Below, piece by piece: positions 18,507-30,135 of a stretch of 35,018 nt of DNA; the stretch's first letter is position 1, and every line of letters starts with the position of its first letter. The notes under the pieces are model-generated. The model did no database searches. It saw only the letters and a program-made list of their open reading frames with translations, and was not told where the DNA came from. The DNA is from an uncultured Luminiphilus sp. (GTDB taxonomy: Bacteria; Pseudomonadota; Gammaproteobacteria; Pseudomonadales; Halieaceae): assembly GCA_905478845.1 (NCBI GenBank), contig CAJQKG010000193.1:1-35018 (forward strand). Direction: 5' to 3'. Position numbers and translations under genes: made by a program.

Positions 18507-19136
18507 GTGCGCATTAAAATATGCGGTATTACCCGCCGTGATGATGCGGAGAGTGCTTTGGCGATGGGGGCCGATGCGATTGGCTGTGTCTTCTACCCCA
18601 AGAGTGCGCGGGCAGTGTCTATCGAGGTCGCCGCTGACATCAGTCGGGGTATATCCGGCTTGGGTATGATGGTGGGATTATTTGTTAATCAGTCGGCCGA
18701 AGAGGTTCAGGCGGTATTGGATCGTGTGCCGTTACATGCTGTGCAATTTCACGGTGCCGAGAGCGAGGCGTTTTGCCGACAATTTAATCGGCCGTATATT
18801 AAGGCGATACCGATGTCGGGTGACGTCAATTTAGCCGCAGAGCATCTTGCTTACGACAGTGCTGCGGCGTTGCTGCTGGACAGCGTGCATGCGGGTCAAT
18901 TTGGCGGCAGTGGCCAGTCTTTCGACTGGAATTGGGTGGAACCGGGTATGAACCGCCGCCTGATATTAGCGGGTGGACTCTCGGCCGAGAACGTGGCGGC
19001 TGCCATAGCGCAGGTGCGACCTGCTGCGGTCGATGTGAGTAGTGGTGTTGAGAAAGAAGTGGGCATAAAGGACCTGACGAAAATGAAAGCATTTATTGAC
19101 GCAGTGCATTCGGCTGCAGAGGGTATCCAGTCATGA
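18507..19136 (+). CDS. trpF: Phosphoribosylanthranilate isomerase
   Basis: [65 protein letters not shown]. Likely GTG start at 18507 within the longer ORF (18480). Confidence 0.95.
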   Translation: MRIKICGITRRDDAESALAMGADAIGCVFYPKSARAVSIEVAADISRGISGLGMMVGLFVNQSAEEVQAVLDRVPLHAVQFHGAESEAFCRQFNRPYIKAIPMSGDVNLAAEHLAYDSAAALLLDSVHAGQFGGSGQSFDWNWVEPGMNRRLILAGGLSAENVAAAIAQVRPAAVDVSSGVEKEVGIKDLTKMKAFIDAVHSAAEGIQS

Positions 19137-20353
19137 CAATAGAGATTACGCCAGAGCTTTTTGCGTCGGTTCCCGATGCACACGGTCGCTTCGGGCATTT
19201 CGGTGGCAAGTTTGTTGCGGAGACATTGATGTCCGCACTGTCGGATTTAGAGGCGCTCTACGCGCGTCTAAAAGATGATGCGGCGTTTCGGCGAGAGTTT
19301 GATACGGATCTAGCGCATTATGTCGGTCGGCCCTCTCCTTTATACGAGGCATCGAGATTGTCTGATGCGATCGGGGGTGGCCGCATTTATCTGAAGCGTG
19401 AAGACCTCAACCATACGGGCGCGCACAAGGTGAATAACACCATTGGGCAGGCTTTGCTCGCTAAGCATATGGGTAAGCGTCGGGTCATTGCCGAAACGGG
19501 TGCGGGTCAGCACGGTGTGGCGACAGCAACGGTAGCGGCGCGGCTTGGTTTGGAATGTCACGTCTTTATGGGTGAAGAGGATATTCGCCGTCAGTCGCTC
19601 AATGTGTACCGTATGAAGCTACTGGGTGCCGAGGTGGTGCCCGTTACCTCCGGCTCACGGACGCTCAAAGATGCCATGAACGAGGCGTTGAGAGATTGGG
19701 TGACCCGCGTTGACGATACGTTCTACATCATCGGCACTGTCGCGGGACCCCACCCCTATCCGATGCTGGTTAGAGATTTTCAAAGTGTGATTGGCCGAGA
19801 GGCGCGAGTGCAGTCATTGGCGCAAGCGGGCAAGTTACCCGACGCGCTAGTCGCCTGTGTGGGGGGGGGCTCTAACGCCATCGGCTTGTTCCACCCCTTT
19901 CTGCAAGACACTGAAGTGGCAATGTACGGTGTCGAGGCGGGCGGTAAAGGTCTCGAGACGGGCGCTCACGCCGCGCCGTTGTCGGTCGGATCTCCGGGAG
20001 TGCTGCATGGCAATCGTACCTATCTCATGCAAGACGACGACGGACAAATTCTTGATACACACTCCGTTTCTGCGGGGCTAGATTATCCCGGGGTGGGGCC
20101 TGAGCATGCTTGGTTGAAGGATATTGGGCGCGTCAATTACGTGGTGGCTAATGACGACGAAGCGTTGGCAGCCTTTCATCGACTGACTCGTGTGGAGGGC
20201 ATTATGCCCGCGTTGGAGACAGCACACGCGATGGCTTATGCAGAGCGACTGGCGGCTGAAATGTCGCCAGATGAGCACATTATTGTGAATCTATCGGGCC
20301 GCGGTGATAAAGATATCCTGACCGTGGCGGCGATTGAAGGTATTGAGGTGTAG
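19133..20353 (+). CDS. trpB: Tryptophan synthase beta subunit
   Basis: [67 protein letters not shown]. Confidence 0.98.
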   Translation: MTIEITPELFASVPDAHGRFGHFGGKFVAETLMSALSDLEALYARLKDDAAFRREFDTDLAHYVGRPSPLYEASRLSDAIGGGRIYLKREDLNHTGAHKVNNTIGQALLAKHMGKRRVIAETGAGQHGVATATVAARLGLECHVFMGEEDIRRQSLNVYRMKLLGAEVVPVTSGSRTLKDAMNEALRDWVTRVDDTFYIIGTVAGPHPYPMLVRDFQSVIGREARVQSLAQAGKLPDALVACVGGGSNAIGLFHPFLQDTEVAMYGVEAGGKGLETGAHAAPLSVGSPGVLHGNRTYLMQDDDGQILDTHSVSAGLDYPGVGPEHAWLKDIGRVNYVVANDDEALAAFHRLTRVEGIMPALETAHAMAYAERLAAEMSPDEHIIVNLSGRGDKDILTVAAIEGIEV

Positions 20354-20359
20354 CGCCTG

Positions 20360-21187
20360 ATGAGCCGGTTAAGCGCAACTTTTGCGCGTCTTCAGAATGA
20401 GGGTCGTCAGGGCTTGGTGTCTTATGTCGTCGCCGGCGATCCCAGTCCGAGTGGCACTGTCGGGCTGCTTCATCAGCTGGTGGCGGCGGGCGCTGACATT
20501 CTTGAGGTCGGCGTCCCATTTTCTGATCCGATGGCTGAGGGCTCGGTGATTCAAAAGGGGCACGAGCGCGCGCTGGCGAATGGCATGTCATTGCAGGGTG
20601 TTTTAGACATCGTCACCGTGTTTCGACAAGAGGATCAACAGACGCCGATCATCATGATGGGATATGCGAATCCGATCGAGCGTTTTGGTTATGAGGCGTT
20701 TGCCGCCGCCGGCGCAAAAGCAGGTGTAGACGGCCTCATTACCGTCGATCTGCCGCCAGAGGAAGTTGACGCGATAGACACGGCGTTAAAGGCCGTTGCC
20801 TTGGACAATATATTCTTGATCTCACCGACGACGCCAACGGCGCGCATTGAAACGATCGTAGAGCGGGCGCGAGGGTTCATTTATTGCGTCGCGGTAAAGG
20901 GCGTCACTGGCTCTGGGAACCTTGATGCGAATGAGGTGGCACGTAATGTGGCAGTTATTCGGAGCAAAACAGCGCTGCCTGTAGCCGTCGGATTCGGCAT
21001 TAAAGACGCGGCTAGTGCGCGCGCCGTGGCCGCCGTGGCCGACGCGGTAGTGGTTGGTAGCGCCCTGATTGATGCGATGGTGAGGGTTACTGAGCATGAG
21101 CCGGCGGCAACAGAAAGTCAGGTGCATGCCGCCGCCGTAGCACTGTTAGAAAGTATTCGACTGGGTATGGATTCTTCACCTTCCTAG
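20360..21187 (+). CDS. trpA: Tryptophan synthase alpha subunit
   Basis: [78 protein letters not shown]. Confidence 0.97.
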   Translation: MSRLSATFARLQNEGRQGLVSYVVAGDPSPSGTVGLLHQLVAAGADILEVGVPFSDPMAEGSVIQKGHERALANGMSLQGVLDIVTVFRQEDQQTPIIMMGYANPIERFGYEAFAAAGAKAGVDGLITVDLPPEEVDAIDTALKAVALDNIFLISPTTPTARIETIVERARGFIYCVAVKGVTGSGNLDANEVARNVAVIRSKTALPVAVGFGIKDAASARAVAAVADAVVVGSALIDAMVRVTEHEPAATESQVHAAAVALLESIRLGMDSSPS

Positions 21188-21203
21188 AAACGTCTCCCAC
21201 TCG

Positions 21204-21209
21204 TATACT
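21204..21209 (+). promoter_or_regulatory. Putative -10 (TATACT) upstream of accD
   Basis: TATACT followed by GAGCGCG in the short trpA-accD gap, 28 nt before the accD ATG. Confidence 0.35.
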
Positions 21210-21236
21210 GAGCGCGACAATGTGGTGGAGAATCCC

Positions 21237-22151
21237 ATGAGTTGGATTGACAAGATCCTGCCCTCTGGCGTCAAGAAAGACGAGAGTCCGCATCGGGCCA
21301 GTGTTCCCGAGGGGCTATGGAAGAAGTGCGTTAAGTGCGAAGCCGTGCTGTATAAAGCTGATCTGGAGCGCAACGCTGAGGTTTGTCCAAAATGCGACCA
21401 TCATATGCGGATTGGTGCGCGCAGGCGTCTTGAGCTGTGTTTAGACCGAGATCCCACTGAGCTGTTTGCTGACCTTGAGCCCGTCGATCATCTTAAGTTT
21501 AAAGACAAACGAAAGTATCGTGACCGATTATCCGCTGCGCAACGAAGTACGGGAGAAAGGGATGCGTTGATTGCAATGCGCGGCAGCATTCACGGTCTTG
21601 ACTTGGTCGCGGTGGCCTTCGAGTTCGACTTTCATGGTGGCTCAATGGGGTATGCGGTGGGAGAAAAATTCACCCGGGCCGCGACCGTGGCACTGGAGCA
21701 AAATATCCCGCTTATCTGTTTTTCTGCATCCGGTGGCGCGCGCATGCAGGAGGCGCTCATTTCGCTCATGCAGATGGCAAAAACATCCGCGGTTATCGAA
21801 CGGCTAAAGACGCAGGGTACGCCCTATATCTCTGTATTAACGGACCCTATTTATGGCGGCGTTTCGGCTTCATTAGCACTGCTCGGTGATATCAATATTG
21901 CGGAGCCCGATGCTCGGGCAGGTTTTGCGGGTCCTAATATCATCGAGCAAACGATCCGACAAAAGTTACCCAAGGGATTCCAGCGCAGCGAGTTCCTGCT
22001 GGAGCACGGCGCTATCGATATGATTGTGCATCGCAATGATATGAGGGATACGTTGTCGCGAGTCTTGGCAAAACTGACTAACTACGTGTCGCCTGGAGGG
22101 GTAGCGCCAGTATTGGAGGGCGAGTTAATCGAGCGCGGGGGAAGTGCCTAA
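21237..22151 (+). CDS. accD: Acetyl-CoA carboxylase carboxyltransferase subunit beta
   Basis: [10 protein letters not shown], zinc ribbon [51 protein letters not shown]. Start at ATG 21237. Confidence 0.96.
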   Translation: MSWIDKILPSGVKKDESPHRASVPEGLWKKCVKCEAVLYKADLERNAEVCPKCDHHMRIGARRRLELCLDRDPTELFADLEPVDHLKFKDKRKYRDRLSAAQRSTGERDALIAMRGSIHGLDLVAVAFEFDFHGGSMGYAVGEKFTRAATVALEQNIPLICFSASGGARMQEALISLMQMAKTSAVIERLKTQGTPYISVLTDPIYGGVSASLALLGDINIAEPDARAGFAGPNIIEQTIRQKLPKGFQRSEFLLEHGAIDMIVHRNDMRDTLSRVLAKLTNYVSPGGVAPVLEGELIERGGSA

Positions 22152-23415
22152 CACACCGGCGCCGCGCCTCACACTGAGCGAATGGCTCAGCCGCTTAGAA
22201 TCACAACATCCTACAGAAATCGATCTTGGGCTGGACCGGGTTGCTGCGGTGGCTGAAGCACTGGGTGTGCTGCGAGGAGCGCCCAAAACGGTGACGGTGG
22301 CCGGGACAAACGGTAAGGGCAGCGTGGCGGCACTACTGACCGCAGGGCTGAAAGCCATGGGGCAGGTTGTGGGTACCTACTCTTCGCCCCATTTGTTGCG
22401 TTTTAATGAGCGGATTAGCATTGACGAGCGTGAAGCGGCGGATGCCGAGATCGTGGCAGCTTTCGAACAAATAGAAGTAGCGCGCGGTGATGTCAGTCTG
22501 ACTTATTTCGAATCGGCTACGTTGGCGGCGTTATGGTTATTTCGTGAGCGCAAGGTGGACGTACAGGTACTCGAGGTGGGGTTAGGGGGCCGTCTGGATG
22601 CGGTCAATATCCTAGATGCTGACGTCAGTGTCATCACCAGTATCGGGCTTGATCATACCGACTGGCTGGGCCCAGATCGCGGGTCTATTGGCATTGAGAA
22701 AGCCGGGATTGCTCGGCAACACCGTCCTTGTGTGGTCGCCGAGACCGACCCTCCCGACACGCTAATAGCGGCGCTAGATCAGAGAGAGGCGCACGCATTG
22801 CTGATCAACAGAGACTGGCGCATCGATGACACAGGGCTGACCACTGCCGGGGGACTGAAAACTGATTTGCCTGCTGCCAGTGGATTGTTAGCGAGCAATA
22901 TCGGCGCAGCCATACAGGCCTTAGAAGTCGCTGACTGTGGGGACCTTCATGAGGGGGTGTTGGCGCAGATGGGTCAGGTTCAACTGCTTGGCAGGCTCAG
23001 CCAACGGGTCATCGACGGAGTGGAGTATGTTTTTGACGTGGCCCACAACACCGAGTCAGTGAAGGCTCTGATGCGCCACTTAAGCGAAACACCCAGCGAG
23101 GGCACCACGCGCGCGGTGTTCGCTGTCATGGGCGATAAGCCTATCCATGATATGATTTCTGCTTGCGATGGGGCGTTCGATGAGTGGAACGTCATCGACT
23201 TGCCGCAGGTGCCTAGGGCTCAGTCAGCGGCAGAGCTGGTCGGTGTTATTGGACGGGATCGTGTAGTCGACTCAGGCACTTTTGAGCGTGTTTGGGATGC
23301 ATTAAAAAGTCGCTGCACAGCGGGTGATCGCATCGTAATCTTTGGGTCTTTTTGGTTGGTAGGCGACGCCTTTTCGATCATCGATAGTGCAAGCGAACCG
23401 GAGGAGCAGGGTTAG
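22144..23415 (+). CDS. folC: Bifunctional folylpolyglutamate synthase/dihydrofolate synthase
   Basis: [69 protein letters not shown] start overlapping accD. Confidence 0.95.
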   Translation: MPNTPAPRLTLSEWLSRLESQHPTEIDLGLDRVAAVAEALGVLRGAPKTVTVAGTNGKGSVAALLTAGLKAMGQVVGTYSSPHLLRFNERISIDEREAADAEIVAAFEQIEVARGDVSLTYFESATLAALWLFRERKVDVQVLEVGLGGRLDAVNILDADVSVITSIGLDHTDWLGPDRGSIGIEKAGIARQHRPCVVAETDPPDTLIAALDQREAHALLINRDWRIDDTGLTTAGGLKTDLPAASGLLASNIGAAIQALEVADCGDLHEGVLAQMGQVQLLGRLSQRVIDGVEYVFDVAHNTESVKALMRHLSETPSEGTTRAVFAVMGDKPIHDMISACDGAFDEWNVIDLPQVPRAQSAAELVGVIGRDRVVDSGTFERVWDALKSRCTAGDRIVIFGSFWLVGDAFSIIDSASEPEEQG

Positions 23416-24024
23416 TTGGATTCGTTACTGAGACAACGTCTCGTCGGAACGCTGGTGCTCGTTGCGCTAGGCATTGTCTTTTGGCCGCTGATTGTGACTG
23501 CGCCAGACGTGCGCGATCCGCTTGTACTTGCGCCAATACCTGAGGCGCCGCGAATCGATCGTACGCCGATTAGCCGCCCCAAAAGTTACCAAGCTGACGT
23601 AGAAGCCCAATTGCCGACCACGCCTAGCGTACCTGAGGCGTTGCAGAGCGCCGCCGATGACAATACCTTTATTGATCAAGGCGCGACCCTGCAGTTCGAT
23701 GTGCCAGCCGCTAATGAGGCGGCGGTGGAGGCATCGGAGGCGGCTAAGCAGCCCGATAGTGTCTTAATTGATGAAGCGGGATTGGCGCAATTTTGGGTCT
23801 TGCAAGTGGCAACGCTCGCTAGCGAGGCGCGCGCTATTGAGGTGGTCTCGAGTTTAACAAGGCAAGGTTACAAGGCATTTTATCGGCGTTTTATGCGAGG
23901 TGACGAGTCGTTGTTTCGAGTGCAGATCGGGCCTAATGCGGAACGCGAGCGGCTGCAGCGATTGAGGCCGCAAATCGATAAGGCGCTTGGTGTTGAGTCT
24001 GAGATTTTAAGGTATACGCAGTAA
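23416..24024 (+). CDS. SPOR-domain protein (DedD-like)
   Basis: N-terminal TM LRQRLVGTLVLVALGIVFWPLIV; C-terminal SPOR-type WVLQVATLASEARAIEVVSSLTRQGYKAFYRRF...FRVQIGP; TTG start directly after the folC stop. Confidence 0.82.
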   Translation: MDSLLRQRLVGTLVLVALGIVFWPLIVTAPDVRDPLVLAPIPEAPRIDRTPISRPKSYQADVEAQLPTTPSVPEALQSAADDNTFIDQGATLQFDVPAANEAAVEASEAAKQPDSVLIDEAGLAQFWVLQVATLASEARAIEVVSSLTRQGYKAFYRRFMRGDESLFRVQIGPNAERERLQRLRPQIDKALGVESEILRYTQ

Positions 24025-24025
24025 T

Positions 24026-24595
24026 ATGCTTGACGAGATTGAGAGCGCAGTGTCGGCGATGGGTGATTTCAATTTGTACGATTGGTTTATCGTCCTCGTC
24101 TGGGTCATTTCGCTGGGGTATGGTCTAGTCCGGGGATTTGCGCGGGAGGCCTTATCCATTCTCGGCTGGATCAGCGCCTTCTTGGCCGCCAATGTTTTGG
24201 TGGAGGCGGTCGCCAATCTGATGAGAGGGCTTATTGATGATCCAACGACGCGCTTCTTGTTGGGTTGGATTTTAATATTTATCGCCGTCTTACTGATGTT
24301 CGGTGTCCTTGCGGCCTTTCTGTCTAGGCAGATGAGACAACCCGGTTTTCACCTAGGTAACCGATTACTCGGGGGTCTGTTTGGCTGGTTACGTGGCGTG
24401 ATTATTGTTGCGGCGATCAGCGTCTTGTTGCGCGGTGCGCTCCCGGATTCAGATGAGGATCTGCTCGATTCCGCGGTGCTGATGCCGCCGGTTGACTGGG
24501 TGGCCGAATGGGTTGGCGCAAACTTTGATGAGGTCATGCAAGCGCAGCCTGCTGAGACAGTAAAAGAGACAATTGAATCAACCGAAATGCTCTAG
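24026..24595 (+). CDS. cvpA: CvpA family membrane protein
   Basis: NLYDWFIVLVWVISLGYGLVRGFAREALSILGWISAFLAA, multiple TM segments, position between SPOR and purF. Confidence 0.9.
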   Translation: MLDEIESAVSAMGDFNLYDWFIVLVWVISLGYGLVRGFAREALSILGWISAFLAANVLVEAVANLMRGLIDDPTTRFLLGWILIFIAVLLMFGVLAAFLSRQMRQPGFHLGNRLLGGLFGWLRGVIIVAAISVLLRGALPDSDEDLLDSAVLMPPVDWVAEWVGANFDEVMQAQPAETVKETIESTEML

Positions 24596-24610
24596 GGCTA
24601 GGATTGTAAT

Positions 24611-26134
24611 ATGTGTGGATTGGTGGGCATGGTGGGAGAGCGTGATGTTGCTGCGGACATCTATGATGCGCTGACCATGCTGCAGCATCGTGGACAAGAT
24701 GCAGCGGGCATCATGACCTGCTCAGATGGCAAGTTGATGCAGCGCAAGGGCGAGGGGCTGGTGCGCGACGTCTTTAGGTCCACTGACATGGCGCGGTTAT
24801 TGGGTCGATTTGGGATAGGGCATGCTCGGTATCCGACTCAAGGCAGCTCTGGTGCGGCACTGGCTCAGCCCTTTTATGTGAATTCGCCCTATGGCATCGC
24901 GCTCGCTCATAACGGCAATTTGACCAACTCGGCATTCCTGAGTGATGAGCTGTTTCAGTCTGATTTGCGCCACCTTAATACGGACTCCGACTCAGAAGTG
25001 CTGCTCAACGTGTTTGCTCACGAGTTGCACCGGCTAGGTAAGTTGATGCCTATGCCCGAGGATATTTTTACGGCGATCAGTACGGTTCATAAACGATGTG
25101 AAGGTGGGTATGCCGCCGTTGCCTTGATTGCTGGGTTCGGGTTGGTGGCGTTTCGCGATCCGCACGGTATTCGACCTTTGGTAGTTGGGCAGCGGGTCGC
25201 CGCGTCGGGTGTCGTCGAATATATGGTTGCCTCGGAGAGTGTGGCATTAGACGTGTCGGGTTATGAGCTGATTGGTGATGTGCATCCTGGTGAGGCTATT
25301 TGTGTTACCGAGGCCGGCACGTTGCATCGTCAGCAATGTGCTGAGAACCCCAAGCTCACGCCGTGTATTTTTGAGCACGTCTATTTCGCCCGTCCGGATT
25401 CGTTGATGGATAGCATCTCGGTGTATAAAACCCGAATGCGGCAGGGCGCGGCACTGGCCAAGAAGGTGTTGCGAGAGCGTCCGCAACATGGCATTGATGT
25501 GGTGATCCCCATTCCCGATACGAGCCGAGTGGCGGGACAGTCATTGGCCTATGAGCTGGGCGTCAAGTTCCGCGAGGGGTTCATGAAAAACCGTTACATT
25601 GGCCGAACCTTCATTATGCCGGGGCAGAGTGAGCGCAAGAAGTCAGTGCGGCAGAAACTCAACCCGGTGCCGCTTGAGTTTCAAGATAAGACAGTGCTCT
25701 TGGTCGATGATTCGATTGTCCGGGGTACGACCTGTGGGCAGATCATCCAAATGGCCCGAGAAGCGGGCGCTAAGCAGGTCTATTTTGCCTCGGCGGCACC
25801 GCCTGTTCGCTATCCCAATGTCTATGGCATCGACATGCCCGCCGCGGATGAGCTCATTGCCCATGGACGCACGGTGGAGGAAGTCCGTGAGGAAATTGGC
25901 GCAGACTGGCTGGTATATCAGGATCTTGAAGATCTGTTGGCCTGTTCACGGGAAGGTAATCCGGCCGTCGACGGCTTTGAGTCGTCGGTTTTTGACGGCC
26001 GTTATTTGACGGGTAACATTGACGAGCATTACCTGCAGTCGATTCAGGCTGCGCGTGCAGACAGTGCGAAGCGCCATGGCGACGCACGAGGGGTCAGTGA
26101 TGGCGCGGTGGTGGGCCTACACAATGACAATTGA
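24611..26134 (+). CDS. purF: Amidophosphoribosyltransferase
   Basis: MCGLVGMVG N-terminal nucleophile Cys, RYPTQGSSG, VIPIPDTSRVAGQSLAYELGVKFREGFMKNRYIGRTFI, VLLVDDSIVRGTTCGQII. Confidence 0.97.
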   Translation: MCGLVGMVGERDVAADIYDALTMLQHRGQDAAGIMTCSDGKLMQRKGEGLVRDVFRSTDMARLLGRFGIGHARYPTQGSSGAALAQPFYVNSPYGIALAHNGNLTNSAFLSDELFQSDLRHLNTDSDSEVLLNVFAHELHRLGKLMPMPEDIFTAISTVHKRCEGGYAAVALIAGFGLVAFRDPHGIRPLVVGQRVAASGVVEYMVASESVALDVSGYELIGDVHPGEAICVTEAGTLHRQQCAENPKLTPCIFEHVYFARPDSLMDSISVYKTRMRQGAALAKKVLRERPQHGIDVVIPIPDTSRVAGQSLAYELGVKFREGFMKNRYIGRTFIMPGQSERKKSVRQKLNPVPLEFQDKTVLLVDDSIVRGTTCGQIIQMAREAGAKQVYFASAAPPVRYPNVYGIDMPAADELIAHGRTVEEVREEIGADWLVYQDLEDLLACSREGNPAVDGFESSVFDGRYLTGNIDEHYLQSIQAARADSAKRHGDARGVSDGAVVGLHNDN

Positions 26135-26137
26135 ACG

Positions 26138-27346
26138 ATGACAGATGATTCGGGTGACTGGCTGAGCTCAGCAGGCTCACGCACACAAGCAGTGCGCGCA
26201 GGCATTCGGCGCACCCATGAGGCCGAACATGGAGAGCCCATATTTGCCTCATCGAGTTTTCTGTTCGCATCAGCTGAAGAGGCTGAGGCCAAGTTTTCTG
26301 GAGAGCTCGCGGGCAATGTCTATTCGCGTTACACCAACCCCACCGTTCGAGGATTTGAGGAGCGGTTGTCCGCTTTAGAGCAGGGGGAGGTCGCTGCTGC
26401 CACGGCATCTGGGATGTCCGCTATTTTGGCGTTATGCATGACACATTTGCGTGCCGGCGATCATGTCCTGTGCTCGCAGGATGTGTTTGGAGCAACAGTG
26501 GGCCTGTTTGATAAGGTCCTGAAAAAGTTTGGCGTCGAGGTCACTTTTGTGTCCTTAACGCGGGTCGATGATTGGCGTGAGGCAGCCACGCCACAGACGC
26601 GTCTCTTATTTCTCGAGACGCCGTCAAATCCCCTTAATGCGATCGCTGACCTGCCTGCATTTGCGCAGCTAAGTCGTGATCTCGATGCAATCCTCGCCGT
26701 CGATAATTGTTTTTGTACCCCGGCCCTGCAAAATCCACTGGCGTTGGGTGCCGACATCGTGACTCATTCTGCGACCAAGTATTTAGATGGGCAGGGCAGG
26801 GTCCTAGGCGGCGCGCTAGTGGGTAGCGAGGCGCTCATTGCTCCCGTGGTGGCGTTTAATCGCTCCTGTGGACCGACGATGAGTGCGTTTAATGCCTGGA
26901 TTATGCTCAAGGGCTTAGAAACACTCGATCTTCGCATGCGCGCCCACTGCCTAAATGCGCAACGTTTGGCGGAATGGTTAGTGGAGCAGCCGGGGGTTGA
27001 GCAAGTGCACTACTGTGGGCTGCCGAATCACCCCGGTCACGCCCTAGCGGCCTCACAGCAGCGCGGATTTGGGGGTGTCATTGCCTTTGAAATAACCGGT
27101 GGGCGCGAGGCGGCTTGGCGCTTTATTAACCATACGCAACTCATGTCTCTCACGGCGAATCTCGGCGACGCGAAAACGACCATTATTCACCCCGCCACGA
27201 CAACGCATGGCCGTCTGACAGAGCGCCAGCGGTCTGCCGCTGGCATTCATGAAGGCTTGATTCGTATTGCCGTTGGCCTAGAGGATGTCGAAGACCTTCA
27301 AGCCGATTGCTTGAAAGGTTTCTCAGCCGCACAGCATCGCCGCTGA
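26138..27346 (+). CDS. metZ: O-succinylhomoserine sulfhydrylase (Cys/Met metabolism PLP enzyme)
   Basis: VYSRYTNPTVRGFEERLSALE, ASGMSAILAL, HSATKYLDGQGRVLGGALVG, SLTANLGDAKTTIIHPATTTHGRL; located downstream of purF as in Pseudomonas. Confidence 0.92.
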   Translation: MTDDSGDWLSSAGSRTQAVRAGIRRTHEAEHGEPIFASSSFLFASAEEAEAKFSGELAGNVYSRYTNPTVRGFEERLSALEQGEVAAATASGMSAILALCMTHLRAGDHVLCSQDVFGATVGLFDKVLKKFGVEVTFVSLTRVDDWREAATPQTRLLFLETPSNPLNAIADLPAFAQLSRDLDAILAVDNCFCTPALQNPLALGADIVTHSATKYLDGQGRVLGGALVGSEALIAPVVAFNRSCGPTMSAFNAWIMLKGLETLDLRMRAHCLNAQRLAEWLVEQPGVEQVHYCGLPNHPGHALAASQQRGFGGVIAFEITGGREAAWRFINHTQLMSLTANLGDAKTTIIHPATTTHGRLTERQRSAAGIHEGLIRIAVGLEDVEDLQADCLKGFSAAQHRR

Positions 27347-27355
27347 GCGATTCTG

Positions 27356-29968
27356 CTAGGCGACCTCGTCAATAATCGTGGCAGCAATGCGCTGGCCATC
27401 CTCCGCCAGTTTCTGAAATGCCAGCACCCGATCAAAGTTCATATAGCGATAAATTTCATCGGCCATAGAATCGATTTTTCCGGCGTATTCGAGATATTCA
27501 GCCGGCGTCGGGAGCTTGCCAAGTAGGGCGCCTACCGCAGCCAGTTCGGCCGAGGTTAGATAGACATTAGCCCCTTCGCCGAGTCGATTGGGGAAGTTGC
27601 GCGTAGAGGTCGACAGCACCGTCGATTTCGGCGCAACGCGGGCTTGGTTGCCCATGCACAGCGAGCACCCCGGCATTTCGGTACGCGCTCCTGCGCGTCC
27701 AAAGATGGCGTAATAGCCTTCCTCCATGAGTTGGTTTTCATCCATGCGCGTGGGCGGGCAAATCCACATCCGCGTGGAAACCGGAGCCCCATGAGCCTTG
27801 AGGAGTTCTCCAGCCGCTCTGAAGTGACCGATATTGGTCATGCAGCTGCCAATAAAGACCTCATCGACGGTGTCGCCCTGAACTTCTGAAAGCAGTCGCG
27901 CATCGTCAGGATCGTTGGGTGCGCAAACGATGGGTTGATCGATGTCTGCAAGATCTATTTCGATCACCGCGGCATACTCGGCATCGTGGTCTGCAGCGAG
28001 TAGTTTGGGATCCGCTAGCCAGGCTTCCATATTCCGTGCGCGCCGCTCCAGGGTTCGTGCGTCACCGTATCCTTCAGCGATCATAGATCTCAGTAAGACA
28101 ATATTAGAGCGCAAGTATTCTGCAATCGTGTCCTCGCCCAGATTGATCGTGCAACCGGCTGCGGAGCGCTCTGCTGAGGCGTCGGACAATTCAAAGGCTT
28201 GTTCAACCGTGAGTGAATCCAACCCTTCGATTTCTAAAATACGGCCAGAAAAGATATTTTTCTTACCTTTTTTCTCCACCGTGAGCAGGTTTTGCTGTAT
28301 CGCATAGTAGGGAATGGCATGCACCAAGTCGCGCAATGTCACGCCGGGTCTCATGTCGCCCCGAAAGCGCACCAACACCGACTCTGGCATGTCTAATGGC
28401 ATCACGCCTGTTGCAGCAGCAAAGGCCACCAATCCGGATCCGGCCGGAAACGAGATCCCCATGGGGAACCGGGTATGTGAGTCGCCACCGGTGCCGACGG
28501 TATCGGGCAGCAGCATGCGGTTTAGCCAGCTATGAATAATGCCATCGCCGGGACGCAGCGAAACACCGCCGCGAGTGGTGATGAAGTCTGGGAGCGTGTG
28601 TTGCGTATTGATATCAACGGGCTTGGGGTAAGCGGCGGTGTGGCAAAAAGACTGCATGGTGAGGTCAGCTGAAAAGCCTAGGCAGGCCAAATCTTGAAGC
28701 TCGTCACGCGTCATTGGCCCGGTCGTGTCTTGAGAGCCGACGGTTGTCATCTGTGGCTCACAGTAGGTGCCCGGGCGAATGCCCTCTACGCCACAGGCTC
28801 GTCCCACCATTTTTTGAGCCAGCGTGAAGCCTTTATCCGATTCTTCAGGCGGCGTTGGCTTGCGAAAAAGCGCGCTTTCATCGAGCCCGAGTGCTTGCCT
28901 TGCTTTGGTGGTTAAGCCGCGGCCAATAATGAGATTGATGCGTCCTCCCGCCCGCACTTCGTCAAGCAGGACATCAGAGCGAAGGGCAAACTCTGACAAT
29001 ACGTCGCCCGATTCAGACAGTATGACGCCCTCATAGGGCCGTATTTCGATGACGTCACCCATTTGTAGCTGATCTACCGGGGCTTCAAATACCAGCGCGC
29101 CTGCGTCTTCCATCGTATTGTAAAAAATGGGCGCGACTTTTGCGCCGATGCAAACACCGCCGGCACGCTTGTTAGGGATGCCCGGTGTGTCCTGACCAAA
29201 ATACCAAAGCACTGAGTTCGTAGCAGACTTTCTCGAAGAGCCGGTTCCAACGACATCACCGACAAAGGCAACGGGTAGCCCGCTCGATTGAATCTCTTTG
29301 ATCAATTGGAGTGGCCCTGTGGTGCCAGGTTCATCAGGCTCGATTCCGTCTCTGGCCATTTTAAACATCGCCAGCGCATGAAGCGGAATATCAGGTCGCG
29401 ACCAAGCATCAGGAGCGGGTGAAAGATCATCTGTATTGGTTTCTCCAGTGACCTTGAAAACCACCATTTTGAGGGACTCTGGTACCTCCTGCCGGCTGGT
29501 GAACCATTCTCCTGCTGCCCAGCTGTCGAGAACCGATTGCGCATGTGCTGACCCATTCTCTGCGAGTTGCTGCACGTCGTGGAAGGCGTCAAAGACCAAA
29601 ATAGTGCGCTTTAACTCTCTCGCAGCACTGGCGCCGACCTCACCGTCCTCCAGTAAGCCAATGAGTGTTCCAATGTTGTAGCCGCCGAGCATATTGCCGA
29701 GTAAGGTCACTGCCTGCTCACGATTAATAAGCGCGCACTGTGTCTCTGCCTTCGCAATCGACGACAAAAACCCCGCCTTGACGTAGGCCGCTTCGTCGAC
29801 GCCGGGTGGGACCCGTTCCGACAGTAACTCGATGAGAAAAGCCTCTTCTCCCGCCGGGGGCTCTTGAATGAGCTCGACTAATCCCGCGACCTGCTCAGGC
29901 GACAATGGGGCGGGGGGAATGTTCATAGCGGCGCGCTCGGCCACGTGTTGTCTATAAGCGTCCAGCAT
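27356..29968 (-). CDS. acnB: Aconitate hydratase B
   Basis: 870 aa; [86 protein letters not shown]. Confidence 0.97.
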   Translation of the reverse strand: MLDAYRQHVAERAAMNIPPAPLSPEQVAGLVELIQEPPAGEEAFLIELLSERVPPGVDEAAYVKAGFLSSIAKAETQCALINREQAVTLLGNMLGGYNIGTLIGLLEDGEVGASAARELKRTILVFDAFHDVQQLAENGSAHAQSVLDSWAAGEWFTSRQEVPESLKMVVFKVTGETNTDDLSPAPDAWSRPDIPLHALAMFKMARDGIEPDEPGTTGPLQLIKEIQSSGLPVAFVGDVVGTGSSRKSATNSVLWYFGQDTPGIPNKRAGGVCIGAKVAPIFYNTMEDAGALVFEAPVDQLQMGDVIEIRPYEGVILSESGDVLSEFALRSDVLLDEVRAGGRINLIIGRGLTTKARQALGLDESALFRKPTPPEESDKGFTLAQKMVGRACGVEGIRPGTYCEPQMTTVGSQDTTGPMTRDELQDLACLGFSADLTMQSFCHTAAYPKPVDINTQHTLPDFITTRGGVSLRPGDGIIHSWLNRMLLPDTVGTGGDSHTRFPMGISFPAGSGLVAFAAATGVMPLDMPESVLVRFRGDMRPGVTLRDLVHAIPYYAIQQNLLTVEKKGKKNIFSGRILEIEGLDSLTVEQAFELSDASAERSAAGCTINLGEDTIAEYLRSNIVLLRSMIAEGYGDARTLERRARNMEAWLADPKLLAADHDAEYAAVIEIDLADIDQPIVCAPNDPDDARLLSEVQGDTVDEVFIGSCMTNIGHFRAAGELLKAHGAPVSTRMWICPPTRMDENQLMEEGYYAIFGRAGARTEMPGCSLCMGNQARVAPKSTVLSTSTRNFPNRLGEGANVYLTSAELAAVGALLGKLPTPAEYLEYAGKIDSMADEIYRYMNFDRVLAFQKLAEDGQRIAATIIDEVA

Positions 29969-30004
29969 GAGGGGTCCTCGTTAGGGCAGTGATTCAGCGC
30001 GCGG

Positions 30005-30010
30005 AGTATA
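30005..30010 (-). promoter_or_regulatory. Putative -10 (TATACT) for acnB
   Basis: Plus-strand agtata reads TATACT on the minus strand, followed by CCGCGCG; 37 nt upstream of the acnB ATG. Confidence 0.45.
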
Positions 30011-30035
30011 GCTTGGCTGGTGTGCCATCAGTAAG

Positions 30036-30107
30036 GCAGTTTCTTCAAATATTAGGCATTCATTCGATCCATGAGCCGCCAGTGCCCGAGCGGTAGTGAG
30101 AAACTGC
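30036..30107. repeat. 9-bp perfect inverted repeat (GCAGTTTCT ... AGAAACTGC) in the acnB/DUF1289 divergent region
   Basis: Arms at 30036-30044 and 30099-30107; the right arm overlaps the putative TGCTAAACT promoter element. Confidence 0.5.
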
Positions 30108-30113
30108 TAAACT
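30105..30113 (+). promoter_or_regulatory. Putative extended -10 (TGCTAAACT) for the DUF1289-miaE pair
   Basis: TGnTAAACT about 22 nt before the GTG start at 30136, which has an upstream AGGAGAG. Confidence 0.4.
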
Positions 30114-30135
30114 TTGGGACAGTAGAGGAGAGTCC

